Origin: Romanomermis culicivorax
Lineage: Eukaryota > Nematoda > Enoplea > Mermithida > Mermithidae
Assembly (NCBI GenBank): GCA_963922205.1
Contig: CAWUHX010000274.1
Coordinates: forward strand, 248,001 to 312,000
Direction of reading: 5' to 3'
DNA length: 64,000 bases
A program made the translations under genes and the position numbers. How positions within the stretch are numbered: the stretch's first letter is position 1; each line of letters starts with the position of its first letter. The notes under the pieces were generated by a model. It was not told the origin of the DNA. It saw only the letters and a program-made list of their open reading frames with translations, and did no database searches. This document shows positions 25,821 through 36,154 of the stretch, piece by piece.

Positions 25821-25964
25821 ATCTGTAAAAATTCAACTTCCTATATATACTATTAAGCGAAAGCACAAAAATACATTAGCTCAAAAGCTGATATCGAGTA
25901 ACCCAAATTGTTAACCTGAAAATGATTTTCTTAACAAGAATCAAATACATCTGTCTGATAACAA
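25821..25964 (-). promoter_or_regulatory. Short intercistronic region with probable trans-splice acceptor
   Basis: Only 144 nt separate the stop of the C6orf120-like gene (25965-25967) from the INTS7 ATG (25818-25820), both on the minus strand. The sequence ends GAATTTTTACAG/AT-ATG, an acceptor 2 nt before the start, and TTTTCAG also occurs about 90 nt upstream. There is no room for a normal promoter. In nematodes and some other phyla this layout marks an operon whose downstream message receives a spliced leader. That reading is an inference. Confidence 0.65.
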
Positions 25965-26837
25965 TTAAATAATAACTTCGAACAGTAACTGAACAAGGCA
26001 TTTCAAAACGTAAAGTGTCGTATTCAAAATATCGTGCTTGGTATCTTTATCATTTCCCAATAAATTTTCTGAATCGTTAGCATCTTTGTCCATGAAAACA
26101 TAATCTTTCTGCGAAATGGCCAATTCTTGTACGAAATTGAGAAACTTTTCGTCGCTGTTTAATTCAAATAGAGTTCGAAAATTTTTCAAATCGTCCAAAG
26201 TCGCTTTGTCCGATTTACACATTAAAATTGCCAATTCGTAATGCGATTCGATGTGAGCCGGGTGCCCATAAATAGCTATATTCACCGGTAAAGTTAAATT
26301 GTCTAATTCGATAAGATCTAACCCGCAAGTCGTAGACTGAAAATCGTAATCTTTGGGTCGAAAGGTCGGTTTGTGGTAACCGCTTCGTCTAGAGACGTAC
26401 AGATCGGCATCACCCTGGAGAAAAAACCCGAGACGAAAATCGGATTTATACATTTGAGAATTAGCCTGAATTCTATCGGTAAGTATTGCAGATTATGCAC
26501 AAAGACGCCCAGAAATGCATTCATTGAAGAATCAAATCGTAGCTATTCATCAAGACAGAAAAGCAGATGGATTTCAGGCACCATGATTTACCTCAATACT
26601 GCTCAGAATTAAAATTGCAGCGCCACCCCGACGCCGACTAATAACAAAATTATAATGCGAATAATTATATGCAGCAACAATACCAATATGCGTTTCGGCA
26701 CTCAAGGTAAAGCTAGCAGTCATAACGCTATCGGTAATTAAATGGATGAAAATCAGATGAATAAAAAAATTTGGAGGCAATAAATTTGAAAGCTTATGGG
26801 CAATAACGTCGGTGGACAAAAGGCTATCAGATACCAT
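25965..26837 (-). CDS. UPF0669 / C6orf120-like protein
   Basis: Two coding exons, 26592-26837 and 25965-26414, phase 0, giving 231 aa (human C6orf120 is 191 aa). The join reads SSIE/GDADLYVSRRSG. The blocks YNYSHYNFVI, GDADLYVS, DYDFQSTTCG and IYGHPAHIESHYEL align with the human protein (NYSYLRL, GDADLYVS, DYELQSATCG, VYGHPSHLESEFEM), and the C-terminal hydrophobic tail (LYVLKCLVQLLFEVII) is also conserved. The human protein is described as secreted or N-glycosylated. Here an N-terminal hydrophobic stretch (FFIHLIFIHLI, residues about 31-41) could be a signal anchor, although it starts late, so the true N-terminus may differ. The ATG has a good context (ACCATGG) and lies 24 nt after a CTTTTCAG acceptor. 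It is the first gene of a probable two-gene unit with INTS7. Confidence 0.88.
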
Positions 26838-27100
26838 GGTGGAAAAGCATAATCGTGTTTCCTGAAAAGAGCATTGCATTTTTCACTATGATGTGGAAAA
26901 GAAAAAAAAAGATACTTGAAACGTAAAATATCAAGGGATTTTTTAACGATTGTGGAAGAAATTTAGAATATGAGTCACAAGAAGTGAATTTTTTTGTGTG
27001 ATCCGAGACATCTAAAGATGCAGAAACTACAAACTCTGACACAACAATCTCTCAAAGTTTCATATGTTTATTTCATTTCGCTTACTTACTGTAATACAGA

Positions 27101-27355
27101 CATGCCCGGCAAGAATTTCCCAGGGGGGAGAGTCCATGGAATTTTTTCCTTGGGGGGTAGTGGGGGGGGGTGGGTGAGCAAAAAAACAAAAAAAATTCTG
27201 CAAGCCTGTTTTTCATACAAAATATGCACAAAAATCATGAAAAAAGCTGTCTTGGAAAAAGCTCAGGTAGGGGTGTCTGACGATTTTTTTGGCCAGGGGG
27301 GTGGCCAGGGTCTCAGGTAAGGGGATTTACCCCCCTACTCCCCCTATGTGCATGT
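27101..27355 (+). repeat. Dispersed repeat Z2, copy 1
   Basis: Starts ACATGCCCGGCAAGAATTT and ends about CCCCCTATGTGCATGT. It contains GTTTTTCATACAAAATATGC and GGGTCTCAGGTAnGG. Two other copies lie at 52898-53145 and, inverted, 55360-55570. G-runs and C-runs are prominent. No coding capacity. Confidence 0.65.
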
Positions 27356-29037
27356 TTGCTGGAATATCGTAGCTTCAGATATCGAATTCGATCAATTGAG
27401 ATTTAATCGTACTGACTCCTTAATCTTCTACAAAAGTTCGAAAGGCCGAGTTGAGAGCCTCCCAGCTTAAAAAAATTCAGAAAAAAATCAGCTCTTTTGG
27501 CCTTTTCTGGGAAAATTCTCGAAATTTTTGGTGACGCAAGATTTTGAGAATTTCGGTACCACACCAAAAAATCTGGAGCTTACTCCCTCCCCTCTAACTG
27601 GTCGGACGTATCACGAGTATGTATCGAGTGTAGTAATGTGCCCCGGAGAAATTTCCATATCCGGATATCCGCGTTTTTTGCACCTTCGGATATCCGTATA
27701 TTTTTAATGTTTTTTGCACAGAGGTAAAAGAAGTCACATAGTAATAATACACTGGGTCAACTACAATACTACATAATATTCAATAGGTGCAATAAGTTTT
27801 CGTGTTATATTAACGTTAACCGTGATTGTTATAAAAATATGCTACATTTTTGAACTGCAATATCCCAGGAAATACTGTAGAAAAAGTATAGCTTTTTATA
27901 TTTTTTTCTTCTCTTTTTTAGTGAAAAGTGAAAAAGCTTTTCGGTGAATAAATTCTAAAAAATTGACCTGGTTTTCCTACGTCTCTCTTGAATTTTCGGA
28001 GATCCAGCCACGTATTGGAGTTGATGTTGAATCCGCATCTTGTATTTGTTCGGTCTGGATTTTACTCTGGAATCGTTGGATCCGACAGCTCCAATAAAAT
28101 CTGACTAATAAGAACTTGGCGACTTTTCAGGAAAAGTTACTTTTAAACCATATTTTGAACTTCAATTGTCCAATGTACTTTGCATTTCAAAGTAAACATA
28201 ACGTTATATCATTTTTTATGCTTCTTAATCGAAGATGGACTGTATTAATCACTGTTAATGTCGTTTACACAATGCTTTCACAGTAGGATTCACACTCTGT
28301 TTAAGATTGGTTTAGTATGCCAAATCTGATGTAACGTATATAGCAGGTTTTCTTAAGGATGGTGCTGATGACTGAAAGTGAGAATTTTTGAAAAAATTTA
28401 GGGAAGAAAGTTGAGAATATCACAAAATTGCGGTGAAAAATCGAAAATCGCCGTTTCCAAAAATAGTTCCAGATACAATGAAAAGATGTAAACGTTTATC
28501 GAAACAGAATGCGAATTTAGCGATTGCTAAAAGTATTATCGTCGAAATAACTACTCGGTCAACTAATCAAGTGCATAATGTAAGAATGAATTGATTTAAT
28601 TAGAATCAGATGAGTCTTATTAATTTTAAAAGTACCAATATCAACCATAATTTCATGAGTCAATACAATAAAAGCATATTTTTAAAATGGATAAACTCGC
28701 TCATTAGTTTGATACCAACGAAATATTATTTGTCAACAGTGCTGAAGAAAAATTTTTTCATTAGCACTAATGCTAATGCGACTTGTGCCAAAAAAACCTG
28801 CAGTGAATAGCATATGAACAGTATATACACTTATATAATTTGAACCTTTTGTTGTTTTCTTGCTGAAACTATAATGCAGCACCTAACTTCTAAGTAACCT
28901 TCAATTCTTTTTCGAACAGTGAAATTTCTAACTTAACTTTCTTTTTTCTGACTTGACTTGGAAAAAACCAAAACGTTTGTCTTTTCTAGCACTTCAAACA
29001 TTTGGGGGGCATGCCCCCCCCCGTAACTCCCCCTGCC
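27356..29037. other. Non-coding interval
   Basis: No gene recognised. It includes a TCCGGATATCCG inverted pair near 27660-27710 and a GGGGGGCATGCCCCCC palindrome at about 29005. Otherwise nothing is assignable. Confidence 0.4.
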
Positions 29038-29389
29038 TATAGATATTCATATTCGTAGTCAAAAATTGAATCAGTTTGAATTTCCTGAACAATTCTAGAG
29101 TTATTTAAATAATCTCAGCATCCATTCCTTTTTGATTCGTCGTAAACTATTTTCCTGCACAGTTTTTTCTTATCTAACTGATATGGTTAGCTGAAAAATA
29201 GGTAGGGCACGATTTTTACAAAAAAGTAATGCGTAAAACGTTAACTTTTCATCAAACTTTTTGGCCCAAATTTTTTCCGCAGTTTTCATTATGTTTCTAG
29301 TAGAAAAAATTTTTTGTGCCATTGGCACAAAATTTTTTGGCCTCTTGTGCCAATTGGCACAAATGTCTGTGCACAAAAAAAAACGCTGC
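29038..29389. mobile_element. hAT-like element, GGCAC subfamily, right part
   Basis: This matches 36535-36885 throughout, including TTCCTGAACAATTCT and GGTTAGCTGAAAAATAGGT. It ends in the array TTTTGTGCCATTGGCACAAAA, TTGTGCCAATTGGCACAA and GTGCACAAAAAAAAACGCTG: two palindromes plus a half-site, the same layout as the A ends of the other subfamilies. The left part is missing. Confidence 0.65.
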
Positions 29390-29394
29390 TCGGC

Positions 29395-30177
29395 CACTGT
29401 TTTTTTCTCCACATTTGCACTATAATGTGGAAAAAAATCTGGAATGTGGAAAAAAATTTCGAGGTCTTTCCACAAATGTGGAAGAAATGTTTGGCGTTTT
29501 CGTATTGAAAAAATGCATTTCGGTGCATTTTAGGAGGTCCAAATTATACTCTAATAAACTCTAATAATCATCATTATTTATTACCAAGCTCAGGGGCGGC
29601 TTTTAGGAAGTCTGCCTTCACTTACCATTTAATCTTTAATAGTTTTCATCATCTTAAACGTATTATTTCATGTTCAATTGGCAATTTTGAATATTAATAT
29701 CTTTATATTTAATGAAGATCCGCATTTTTTCCTTCATAGTTTTTTTGAGAAAGATCAACACGTCAACTTTTTGAACTCTTTGAAGCGTTTGTTCTTTTCT
29801 TAACGTAAATTCAATTCAAAAGCTTCATGGAAGTATTTTTGGAAAATTTCTACGCTTCTGACTCATAGCTTTTCGGCCAAACTTTTGAAAGGTTACGAAC
29901 AAATTAATGGTTTTAAAATTTTTCGAATGATAAATTTCTATAAATTGCGATTATATGATTTATGAGCACAAAATTCAAATCTAATTTTTGAGATAAACGA
30001 TCAGAACGATTATCAGAATGCTTTGAAAAGCTCAAAAACACTTAAATAAAGCGTTTATGAACATTTTTAAGCGGAAAACGATGATTTTAAGACGAAACAA
30101 AAATTTCCCACATGTTGAAAAAAATTTGACCCCTTTCCACATTTGTGGAAAAAAAGTTCGTGGAAAAAAAAACAGTG
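29395..30177. mobile_element. hAT-like element, TGTGG subfamily, copy 1 (783 bp)
   Basis: Bounded by CACTGTTTTTTT and AAAAAACAGTG and flanked by TGCTCGGC (29387-29394) and TGCTCAGC (30178-30185), an 8-bp target duplication with one mismatch. The left (B) end carries five TGTGG/CCACA sites within 95 bp, the last two forming TTTCCACAAATGTGGAAG. The right (A) end carries a single site and TTTCCACAAATGTGGAAA. The body is non-coding. Termini, 8-bp duplication and motif arrays resemble hAT non-autonomous elements, whose transposases bind subterminal repeats. Confidence 0.8.
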
Positions 30178-30267
30178 TGCTCAGCAGTCGACGCGAAGCG
30201 CCGAGAAAATTTTGCGTCAGCCCCTTAAATGTCTGCAAATCAAGGCACTATGTCCCACCAGTCATAA

Positions 30268-30350
30268 AGTTGTGCCAATAGGCACCAAAGAAACAAAAAT
30301 TTTTATGCCATCCCAAATTTTTTTGGGTGCGAAAAACGAAGTTTTGGCAC
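30268..30350. mobile_element. GGCAC-subfamily B end
   Basis: Read on the minus strand from 30350, GTGCC, CGCAC, GGCAT, GTGCC and GGCAC occur with the five-site B-end spacing. The terminus is degenerate, and the GTAC element is inserted right at its tip. Confidence 0.5.
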
Positions 30351-30358
30351 ACAAGAAA

Positions 30359-32193
30359 CACTGTTTTTTTGTACAACACCCCTTTGTACTTGTACAAAGA
30401 TTGGAGTCAAAAGTCTTTGTACATTTTAATTTTTCTCTGTACAAAAAAATTTTCGTTTTGTAAATACTTTTTAGTAATCCTGAACCCAGTGATAACGTTG
30501 GTTTGAAATTTTTGAGCATTGAAAGGACAGGGAGGAAACCAAAACCACACATGTGGAAAAAATTTTTTTTCGTCTTAAAATCTTCGTTTTTTTGCTTAAA
30601 AATGCTCCCAGACGCTTTATTGCACTGTTTTTGAGCTTTTTCAAGCCTTCCGGTGTTTTTAGAGAAGTTAATTCATTAAAATTGAAGAAAAAATTGAAAT
30701 GTTCGCCCTTAAAGCCTAATCTACAAGCATTGTGGAACAAATTTTCTAGCAAACTATCCAAGAGCATAATTGACTTTGAATTACATGAGTAATTGATGGT
30801 CGAGTCATCTATGATGACAAGTGAAAGCCCAAAAAAGATGGTAATGTTTCCGGCGCGAAGCGCCGGAAATTTTTTTTGGGTATATTGACATTCTGGGATG
30901 CTGGAAAATCAATTTTCCGAACATTTATTCCAAGAATTAGATTCCAATTTTGTGTTCAAGAGTCGTAATTTCTAGAATTTTACTTGAAAAATTTTAAAAT
31001 CTGTAATTTATTTGTAAACTCTCATGAAATTGGTCGAAAATATATGAGTAAGAAGAGTATAAATTTCCGAAAGATATTTCCATGAAGCTTTTGAATTGAT
31101 TTTACGTTAGCAAAGAAATTATCGCATCATAAAGCATAGAGACTTGACGTATTGATCTTTCTCAAAAGGAAAAAATGTGAATCTTCATTAAATATTATGA
31201 TAAAATGTTGAAGATGACCAATTAAAACATGAGATACTAAGTTTAAGATGATGAAAACTATTATAGATTAAGTGATAATTAAAGGTAGACAAGATAAAAG
31301 CCGCGCCTCAGCTACTTAATGAATAATGATGATTATTAAAGTTATAACCGGCGCCAAGCGCCGGAAAATTTTGAGATTTGGACCTCCTAAAATGCACCAA
31401 AATGCATCTTTTCAATATGAAAACCCAAAATTTTTCTTCCACATTTGTGGAAAGACCGCAAAAATTTTTTCCACATTCCAGATTTTTTTTCCACATCATA
31501 GTGCAAATGTGGAAAAAAACAGTGATCAAAACTACAAGAGAATTTATGTTCAAATTTTTTATCAGAAGTAAGGTTAGGATCAGGAATATTTTCAGGTTTG
31601 GTAGAAATAGAGGAAAAATAATCATTTAGCAAATCAGTTATTATTTATCAATAGGACTGATGGCAATTATGTCTCTATATTTAAGATCAGGAATACCTAG
31701 ATGCAGAAAGTTTACTATTCACATACTGATAAAATTGGTGTAACTCTCCAGCTTCAACAAGATTCATCTCTTTCATTATTTGATGTCTTTTAGTTTCTGA
31801 TCTCTATTTATTTCTAGGTATGCTTGGATGCATTCAGGTTTTTTTGTACAGGCCAGGTTGCCATGTGCAACTTGGGGAAAAATTTTAGTGGCACAGATAG
31901 ATTTTTGGTCGCTCGCTCTAGAATCAATAAATAAGCTGTCAGGAGCTAGCTTTCTTAAACCTCATTTGATTCACGTCGGTTTTCAACTTTCAAAACTCAA
32001 TTTTCTGAATTTTGGAATTTCGAATATCAGGATTGAATTTTGTATGTAGCTACGACGACAACATTGGCAATAGCTCGAGACTGACGTACATCGTTCCTCC
32101 TGGAGAAAAAAATCTTTGTACATGTACAAAGATTGTCAAAATTTTTCTTTGTACAAGGGAAAAAATCTTTTTAGAGTACAAAAAAAAACAGTG
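30359..32193. mobile_element. hAT-like element, GTAC subfamily (848 bp plus a nested insertion)
   Basis: CACTGTTTTTTTGTACAA at the left and GTACAAAAAAAAACAGTG at the right are flanked by perfect 8-bp duplications ACAAGAAA (30351-30358 and 32194-32201). The A end (left) holds TTTGTACTTGTACAAAG plus flanking GTAC sites. The B end (right) holds CTTTGTACATGTACAAAG and TTGTACAAAG. A TGTGG-subfamily element (30546-31524) is inserted inside. The remaining body near 31835-32045 resembles the body of the GGCTCC element at 49119-49330. Confidence 0.85.
30546..31524. mobile_element. hAT-like element, TGTGG subfamily, copy 2 (979 bp)
   Basis: Inverted relative to copy 1. The right end is GTGGAAAAAAACAGTG; the left end is degenerate (CACACATGTGGAAAA). 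The flanks ACCAAAAC (30538-30545) and ATCAAAAC (31525-31532) match in 7 of 8 positions. The right array again has five TGTGG/CCACA sites including TTCCACATTTGTGGAAAG. The body carries two GGCGC hairpins (30850-30866, 31348-31364). Confidence 0.8.
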
Positions 32194-32235
32194 ACAAGAA
32201 ATGTTCTTAGCAGTGTTTTTTTTGCTCAAAACTTT

Positions 32236-32447
32236 GGCAGTGGCTAGATGGACTCGAGTTCATCTAGCCAAAACCCACAAAATGACTAAATGGACTCGAG
32301 TCTATCTAGCCAAAACCCACAAAATGACTAAATGGACTCGAGTGCATCTAGTCAAGACCCACACAATGGCTGGATGGACTCGAGGCCATTGAGTCAAAAA
32401 TATACAAAATGGCTAAATGGACTCGAGTTTTCCCATGGTACAGTAAT
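32236..32447 (+). repeat. Left TIR of the 13-kb element, tandem CTCGAG units
   Basis: Units of about 42 bp, each with a GGACTCGAGT core and CTAGCCAAAACCCACAAAAT linker, begin at about 32240, 32289 and 32331, with a diverged one at 32371. The inverted counterpart is at 44973-45188. Confidence 0.8.
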
Positions 32448-33163
32448 CAGATCGATGGACCGTAATTTTCAGTAAAATATAAAACTTGACGATAAACAGT
32501 GAAGTTGACGGTAAGCCATGAATTGATAGGTACTTCAGTCAGACTATGCGGTTTGATGTATTTCTGACACGTTTTGCATAATCTTATATATATTTTTTTC
32601 AGCGCCGCTTATACCCGTTTGCAGTGGACGTTTATGCCTATAGTGGATCAATCAATCTGCATTGGAAGATGATAATATGTGATATTATTTCATTTTTAAA
32701 TATTGTGATACATATCGACAGCATTATAAAAGTAAGCATTAATCAATATGATAAAAACAATAAAATGATGTATTCAATGTGTAATATACAGGGAAGGTTT
32801 ACACTGCTGACATTTACACTGATGTGGTTATAAATAGTCATTGTACTAGAAGAATGTAAGAATGTGTTATATTCTGATATTTGTTGATTCCAGAATTCTG
32901 TTAGTTTTATTAATTATCCACTTAGTCTTTCTAATATGCTAAATGTGTTCAGGATTCACTGAAACTCTAATTCAGCCATTGCATGAAAATCTGGTGAATG
33001 TGAAAATTTCCATTTAAGAGTGAAAATATAGTGAAAATTTCCATTTGTATTATATAAATTGCTTGCACTTTTGATGAGAAATTTTTCAGAATGGAAATTG
33101 TTTTCCGGATAGCAGTTCGTGTATTAAGTTCTCATGAGAAGAAATTAATTGTCGAATACAACC

Positions 33164-33360
33164 ATGGATAAAATGTTTTATATTGGGGCAAACCGTCGCC
33201 TCTTTCGCATTTTTACCAATCCAAAGTGGTACATAATGGTGTTTCTTATTCGTCCGTTGAACATGGATACCAACTTTTCAAAGCTTTTTTCCATGATGAC
33301 ACCATCAGTTACAAGGGTACCCAGGACCAAGTCCTGGCGTTCGTCTTACACAGCGTCTAA
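33164..33360 (+). pseudogene. NADAR-domain (YbiA-like) fragment, frameshifted
   Basis: From 33175 one frame reads WGKPSPLSHFYQSKVVHNG and SYSSVEHGYQLFKAFFHDD. These match the start of the NADAR/DUF1768 fold, which handles ADP-ribose-linked or riboflavin-related metabolites, including the conserved Glu of ExxYQ. The likely start ATG (33164) is in another frame; two extra bases (a TA doublet at about 33179) separate MDKMFY from WGKP. After HDD the similarity fades, and a stop at 33358-33360 abuts an AGATC-rich repeat. The domain is truncated to about 60 residues. It lies 0.7 kb inside the left end of the 13-kb element, so it may be captured cargo. Confidence 0.65.
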
Positions 33361-33595
33361 TAGATGATCTTCACTGACACATGATCCTTGCTTGTCGGTA
33401 CAGTGTCTTTGCGGTCCACAGAAGATCCACACATGGTCAGGTGCAATGCAAGATCCTTGCTAGATCGGAGGTCACTAAAATTGGACTGTTGTATGATCCA
33501 TGTAATGTCTTCGTAACTATGCAAGATCGTGTGCAAGATCTGCATTAATTCCGTTATGAAGATCTAGCAACGATCTTGTACAAGTCCTTCTGCCT
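33361..33595. repeat. AGATC-rich irregular repeat array
   Basis: Units of 19-27 bp around GCAAGATC, in either orientation (AAGATCCTTGCTAGATC, GCAAGATCTGCA), recur about nine times. A similar array, inverted, lies at 43160-43480. Confidence 0.45.
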
Positions 33596-34116
33596 TACAT
33601 TACATCAGAAAAATTATATGACATGGATTTTATGCGGATGTTAAAGCTGATATAGGCTGACCAATAAGTCGATAAAGATCAAACATAAACTGATTACCTC
33701 GTACGTGCTGTTGATACCTTAAAGTCATCCATTCAAACTAACTTTACTTGAGATGCCATGACCCATAGGTGAACACTAAGTTCATCGTGAACTTCAAGTC
33801 CAGCTCAGAAACGTACGAACTATGAGAAAAAGGACTGCATATTAATGTCTACACTAAGAAAAGTTGACGAGTTTTCTATTGTTCATGTATATCTGACTTT
33901 TTCATCGGCATTGATGAGGAGAACGGTTGGGGCAATTTTCATAGATGACAAGCATGGTTGTCCATTTATCTCTGTAGAATTTATCGCCATACAGTAAAGA
34001 CCGCCTCAGTGTTTTTTTGTGCCAAAACGTGGTTTTTGGCACAAAGAAATTTAGAATGGCACAAAAAATTTTGAGCGTTTGTGCCAATGGGCACAAATTT
34101 TTTGGCTGGTCAAACA

Positions 34117-36154
34117 CACTGTTTTTTTCCCCCGAGCTTTTTCCCCAAATGGGGAAAGGGATCAAAATTTTTTTCCCCATTTTCCCGAAGTCGTTTTTTT
34201 CGCTTAAAAATGCTCACAGACCACTGTTTTTTTTCCCCCAAATCGTGCTTTTTCGGGAAAAAAAATTCGGAAAGGGGAAAAAAATTTTGGGCTCTTTCCC
34301 CATTTGGGGAAGAAAATTTTGGGGATCGGATACAGAAAAGATGCATTTTGGTGCATTTTAGAAGGTCATAATCTCAAAATTTTCCGGCGCTTCGCGCCGA
34401 TTATAACTTTAATAATCATTATTATGCATTACTAACCCCTGACGCAGCTTTTAGCATGTCTACTTTCATTTATGATATAATCTATAATAGTTTTCATCAT
34501 CTTGAACGTTGTTTTCATTGGTAATCTTCAATATTTTATCATGATATTTAATGAAGATTCACATTTTTTCCTTTTGAGAAAGATCAATACGTCAAGTCTC
34601 TAAACTTTTTGACGCAATTATTTCTTTTCTAACGTAAAATCAATTTAAATGCTTCATGGAAATATCTTTCGGAAATTTATACTCTGCTTACTCATATATT
34701 TTCGACCAAGTATGACAGTTTACAAATAAATTATATACTGGTTTTAAAAATTTTTCATGTAAAATTCTAGAAATTACGACTTTTGAACACAAAATTCAAA
34801 TCTAATTCTTGAAATAAACGTTCGGAAATTGATTTTCCAGCGTCGCAGAATATCAATACCCAAAAATTTTTCCGGCGCTTCGCGCCGGAAACATTAACAT
34901 CCCTTTTAGGTTCTCACTTGTCAACATAAAGGACTTGACCATCGATTTCTCATGTAATTCAAAGTCATTTTGCTTTTGGATAGTTTGCTTGAAAGTTTGT
35001 TCCAATGCTTGTAGATTAAACTTTGAACTCGAAAATTTCAATTTTTTCCTGAATTTTGATGAATTAACGGGTCTAAAAACACTAGAAGGCTTGAAAAAGC
35101 CCAAAAACACGTAAATAAAGCGTCTGTGAGCATTTTTAAGCGAAAAAAAAACGACTTCGGGAAAATGGGGGAAAAAAATTTTGATCCCTTTCCCCATTTG
35201 GGGAAAAGGCCCGGGGAAAAAAAAAACAGTGTCACAGACGCTTTATTTAGGTGTTTTTGAGCCTTTTCAACCTGCTGGTGTTTTTAGACCCGTTATTTCA
35301 TTAAAATTGAGGAAAAAATTGAAATTTTCGAGTTCAAAGTTTAATCTACAAGCATTGGAACAAATTTTCAAGCAAACTATCCAAAAGCATAATGACTTTG
35401 AGAATTACATGAGAAATCGATGGTTACTGGTTAGGTTCTCTATGATGACAAGTGAGAACCCAAAATGGATGTTAATGTTTCCGGCGCGGAGCGCCGGAAA
35501 AATTTTTTGGGTATTGATATTCTGCGACGCTGGAAAATCAATTTTCCGAACATTTATTTCAAGAATTAGATTGAATTTTGTGTTCAAGAGTCGTAATTTC
35601 TAGAATTTTACTTGAAAAATTTTAAACCCAGTGGTAATTTATTTGTAAACTCTCATACTTGGTCGAAAATATATGAGTATGCAGGTATAAATTTCCGAAA
35701 GATATTTCCATGAAGCGTTTGAATTGATTTTACGTTAGAAAAGAAATAATCGCATCAAAAAGCTTAGAGACTTGACGTACTGATCTTTCTCAAAAGGAAA
35801 AAATGCGAATCTTCATTAAATATCATGATAAAATATTGAAGATTACCAATGAAAACACGAGATAATACGTTCAAGATGATGAAAACTATTATAGATTATA
35901 TGATAAATGAAGATAGACGTACTAAAAGCCGCGCCTGAGCTAAGTAATGCATAATAATGATTATTAAAGTTATAAACGGCGCGAAGCGCCGGAAAATTTT
36001 GAGATTATGACATTCTAAAATGCACCAAAATGCATCTTTCCTGTATCCGATCCCCAAAATTTTCTTCCCCAAATCGGGAAAGAGCCCAAAATTTTTTTCC
36101 TCTTTCCGAATTTTTTTTTTCCCGAAAAAGCACGATTTGGGGAAAAAAACAGTG
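34117..36154. mobile_element. hAT-like element, TGGGG subfamily, outer copy (interrupted)
   Basis: CACTGTTTTTTTCCCCCGAG at the left (A end) and TTTGGGGAAAAAAACAGTG at the right (B end) have perfect 8-bp duplications GTCAAACA at 34109-34116 and 36155-36162. It is 1,020-1,030 bp once the nested copy is removed. Sites include TTCCCCAAATGGGGAA (A end) and CTTTCCCCATTTGGGGAAG-type pairs (B end). The body matches the TGTGG elements. Confidence 0.85.
34222..35231. mobile_element. hAT-like element, TGGGG subfamily, nested copy (1,010 bp)
   Basis: Inserted in opposite orientation into the outer copy: CACTGTTTTTTTTCCCCC at the left, GGGGAAAAAAAAAACAGTG at the right. Perfect 8-bp duplications TCACAGAC lie at 34214-34221 and 35232-35239. 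The two copies together mimic one long palindrome. Both GGCGC hairpins (34384-34398, 34872-34888) are present. Confidence 0.88.

Noticed and set aside
29395..31524. A single 2.1-kb long palindrome or foldback element
   Set aside because: The arms are two separate TGTGG elements in opposite orientation, each with its own 8-bp target duplication (29387/30178 and 30538/31525).
31828..32049. Plus-strand open frame of 73 codons
   Set aside because: It falls inside the body of the GTAC element, which is homologous to non-coding sequence at 49119-49330, and has no domain.
32240..32435. CRISPR-like array
   Set aside because: The repeats are palindromic units of a eukaryotic transposon end with an inverted partner at 44973-45188, and the spacers are not unique.
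34222..36154. A single 1.9-kb long palindrome
   Set aside because: Perfect duplications TCACAGAC and GTCAAACA show one TGGGG element inserted into another in reverse.
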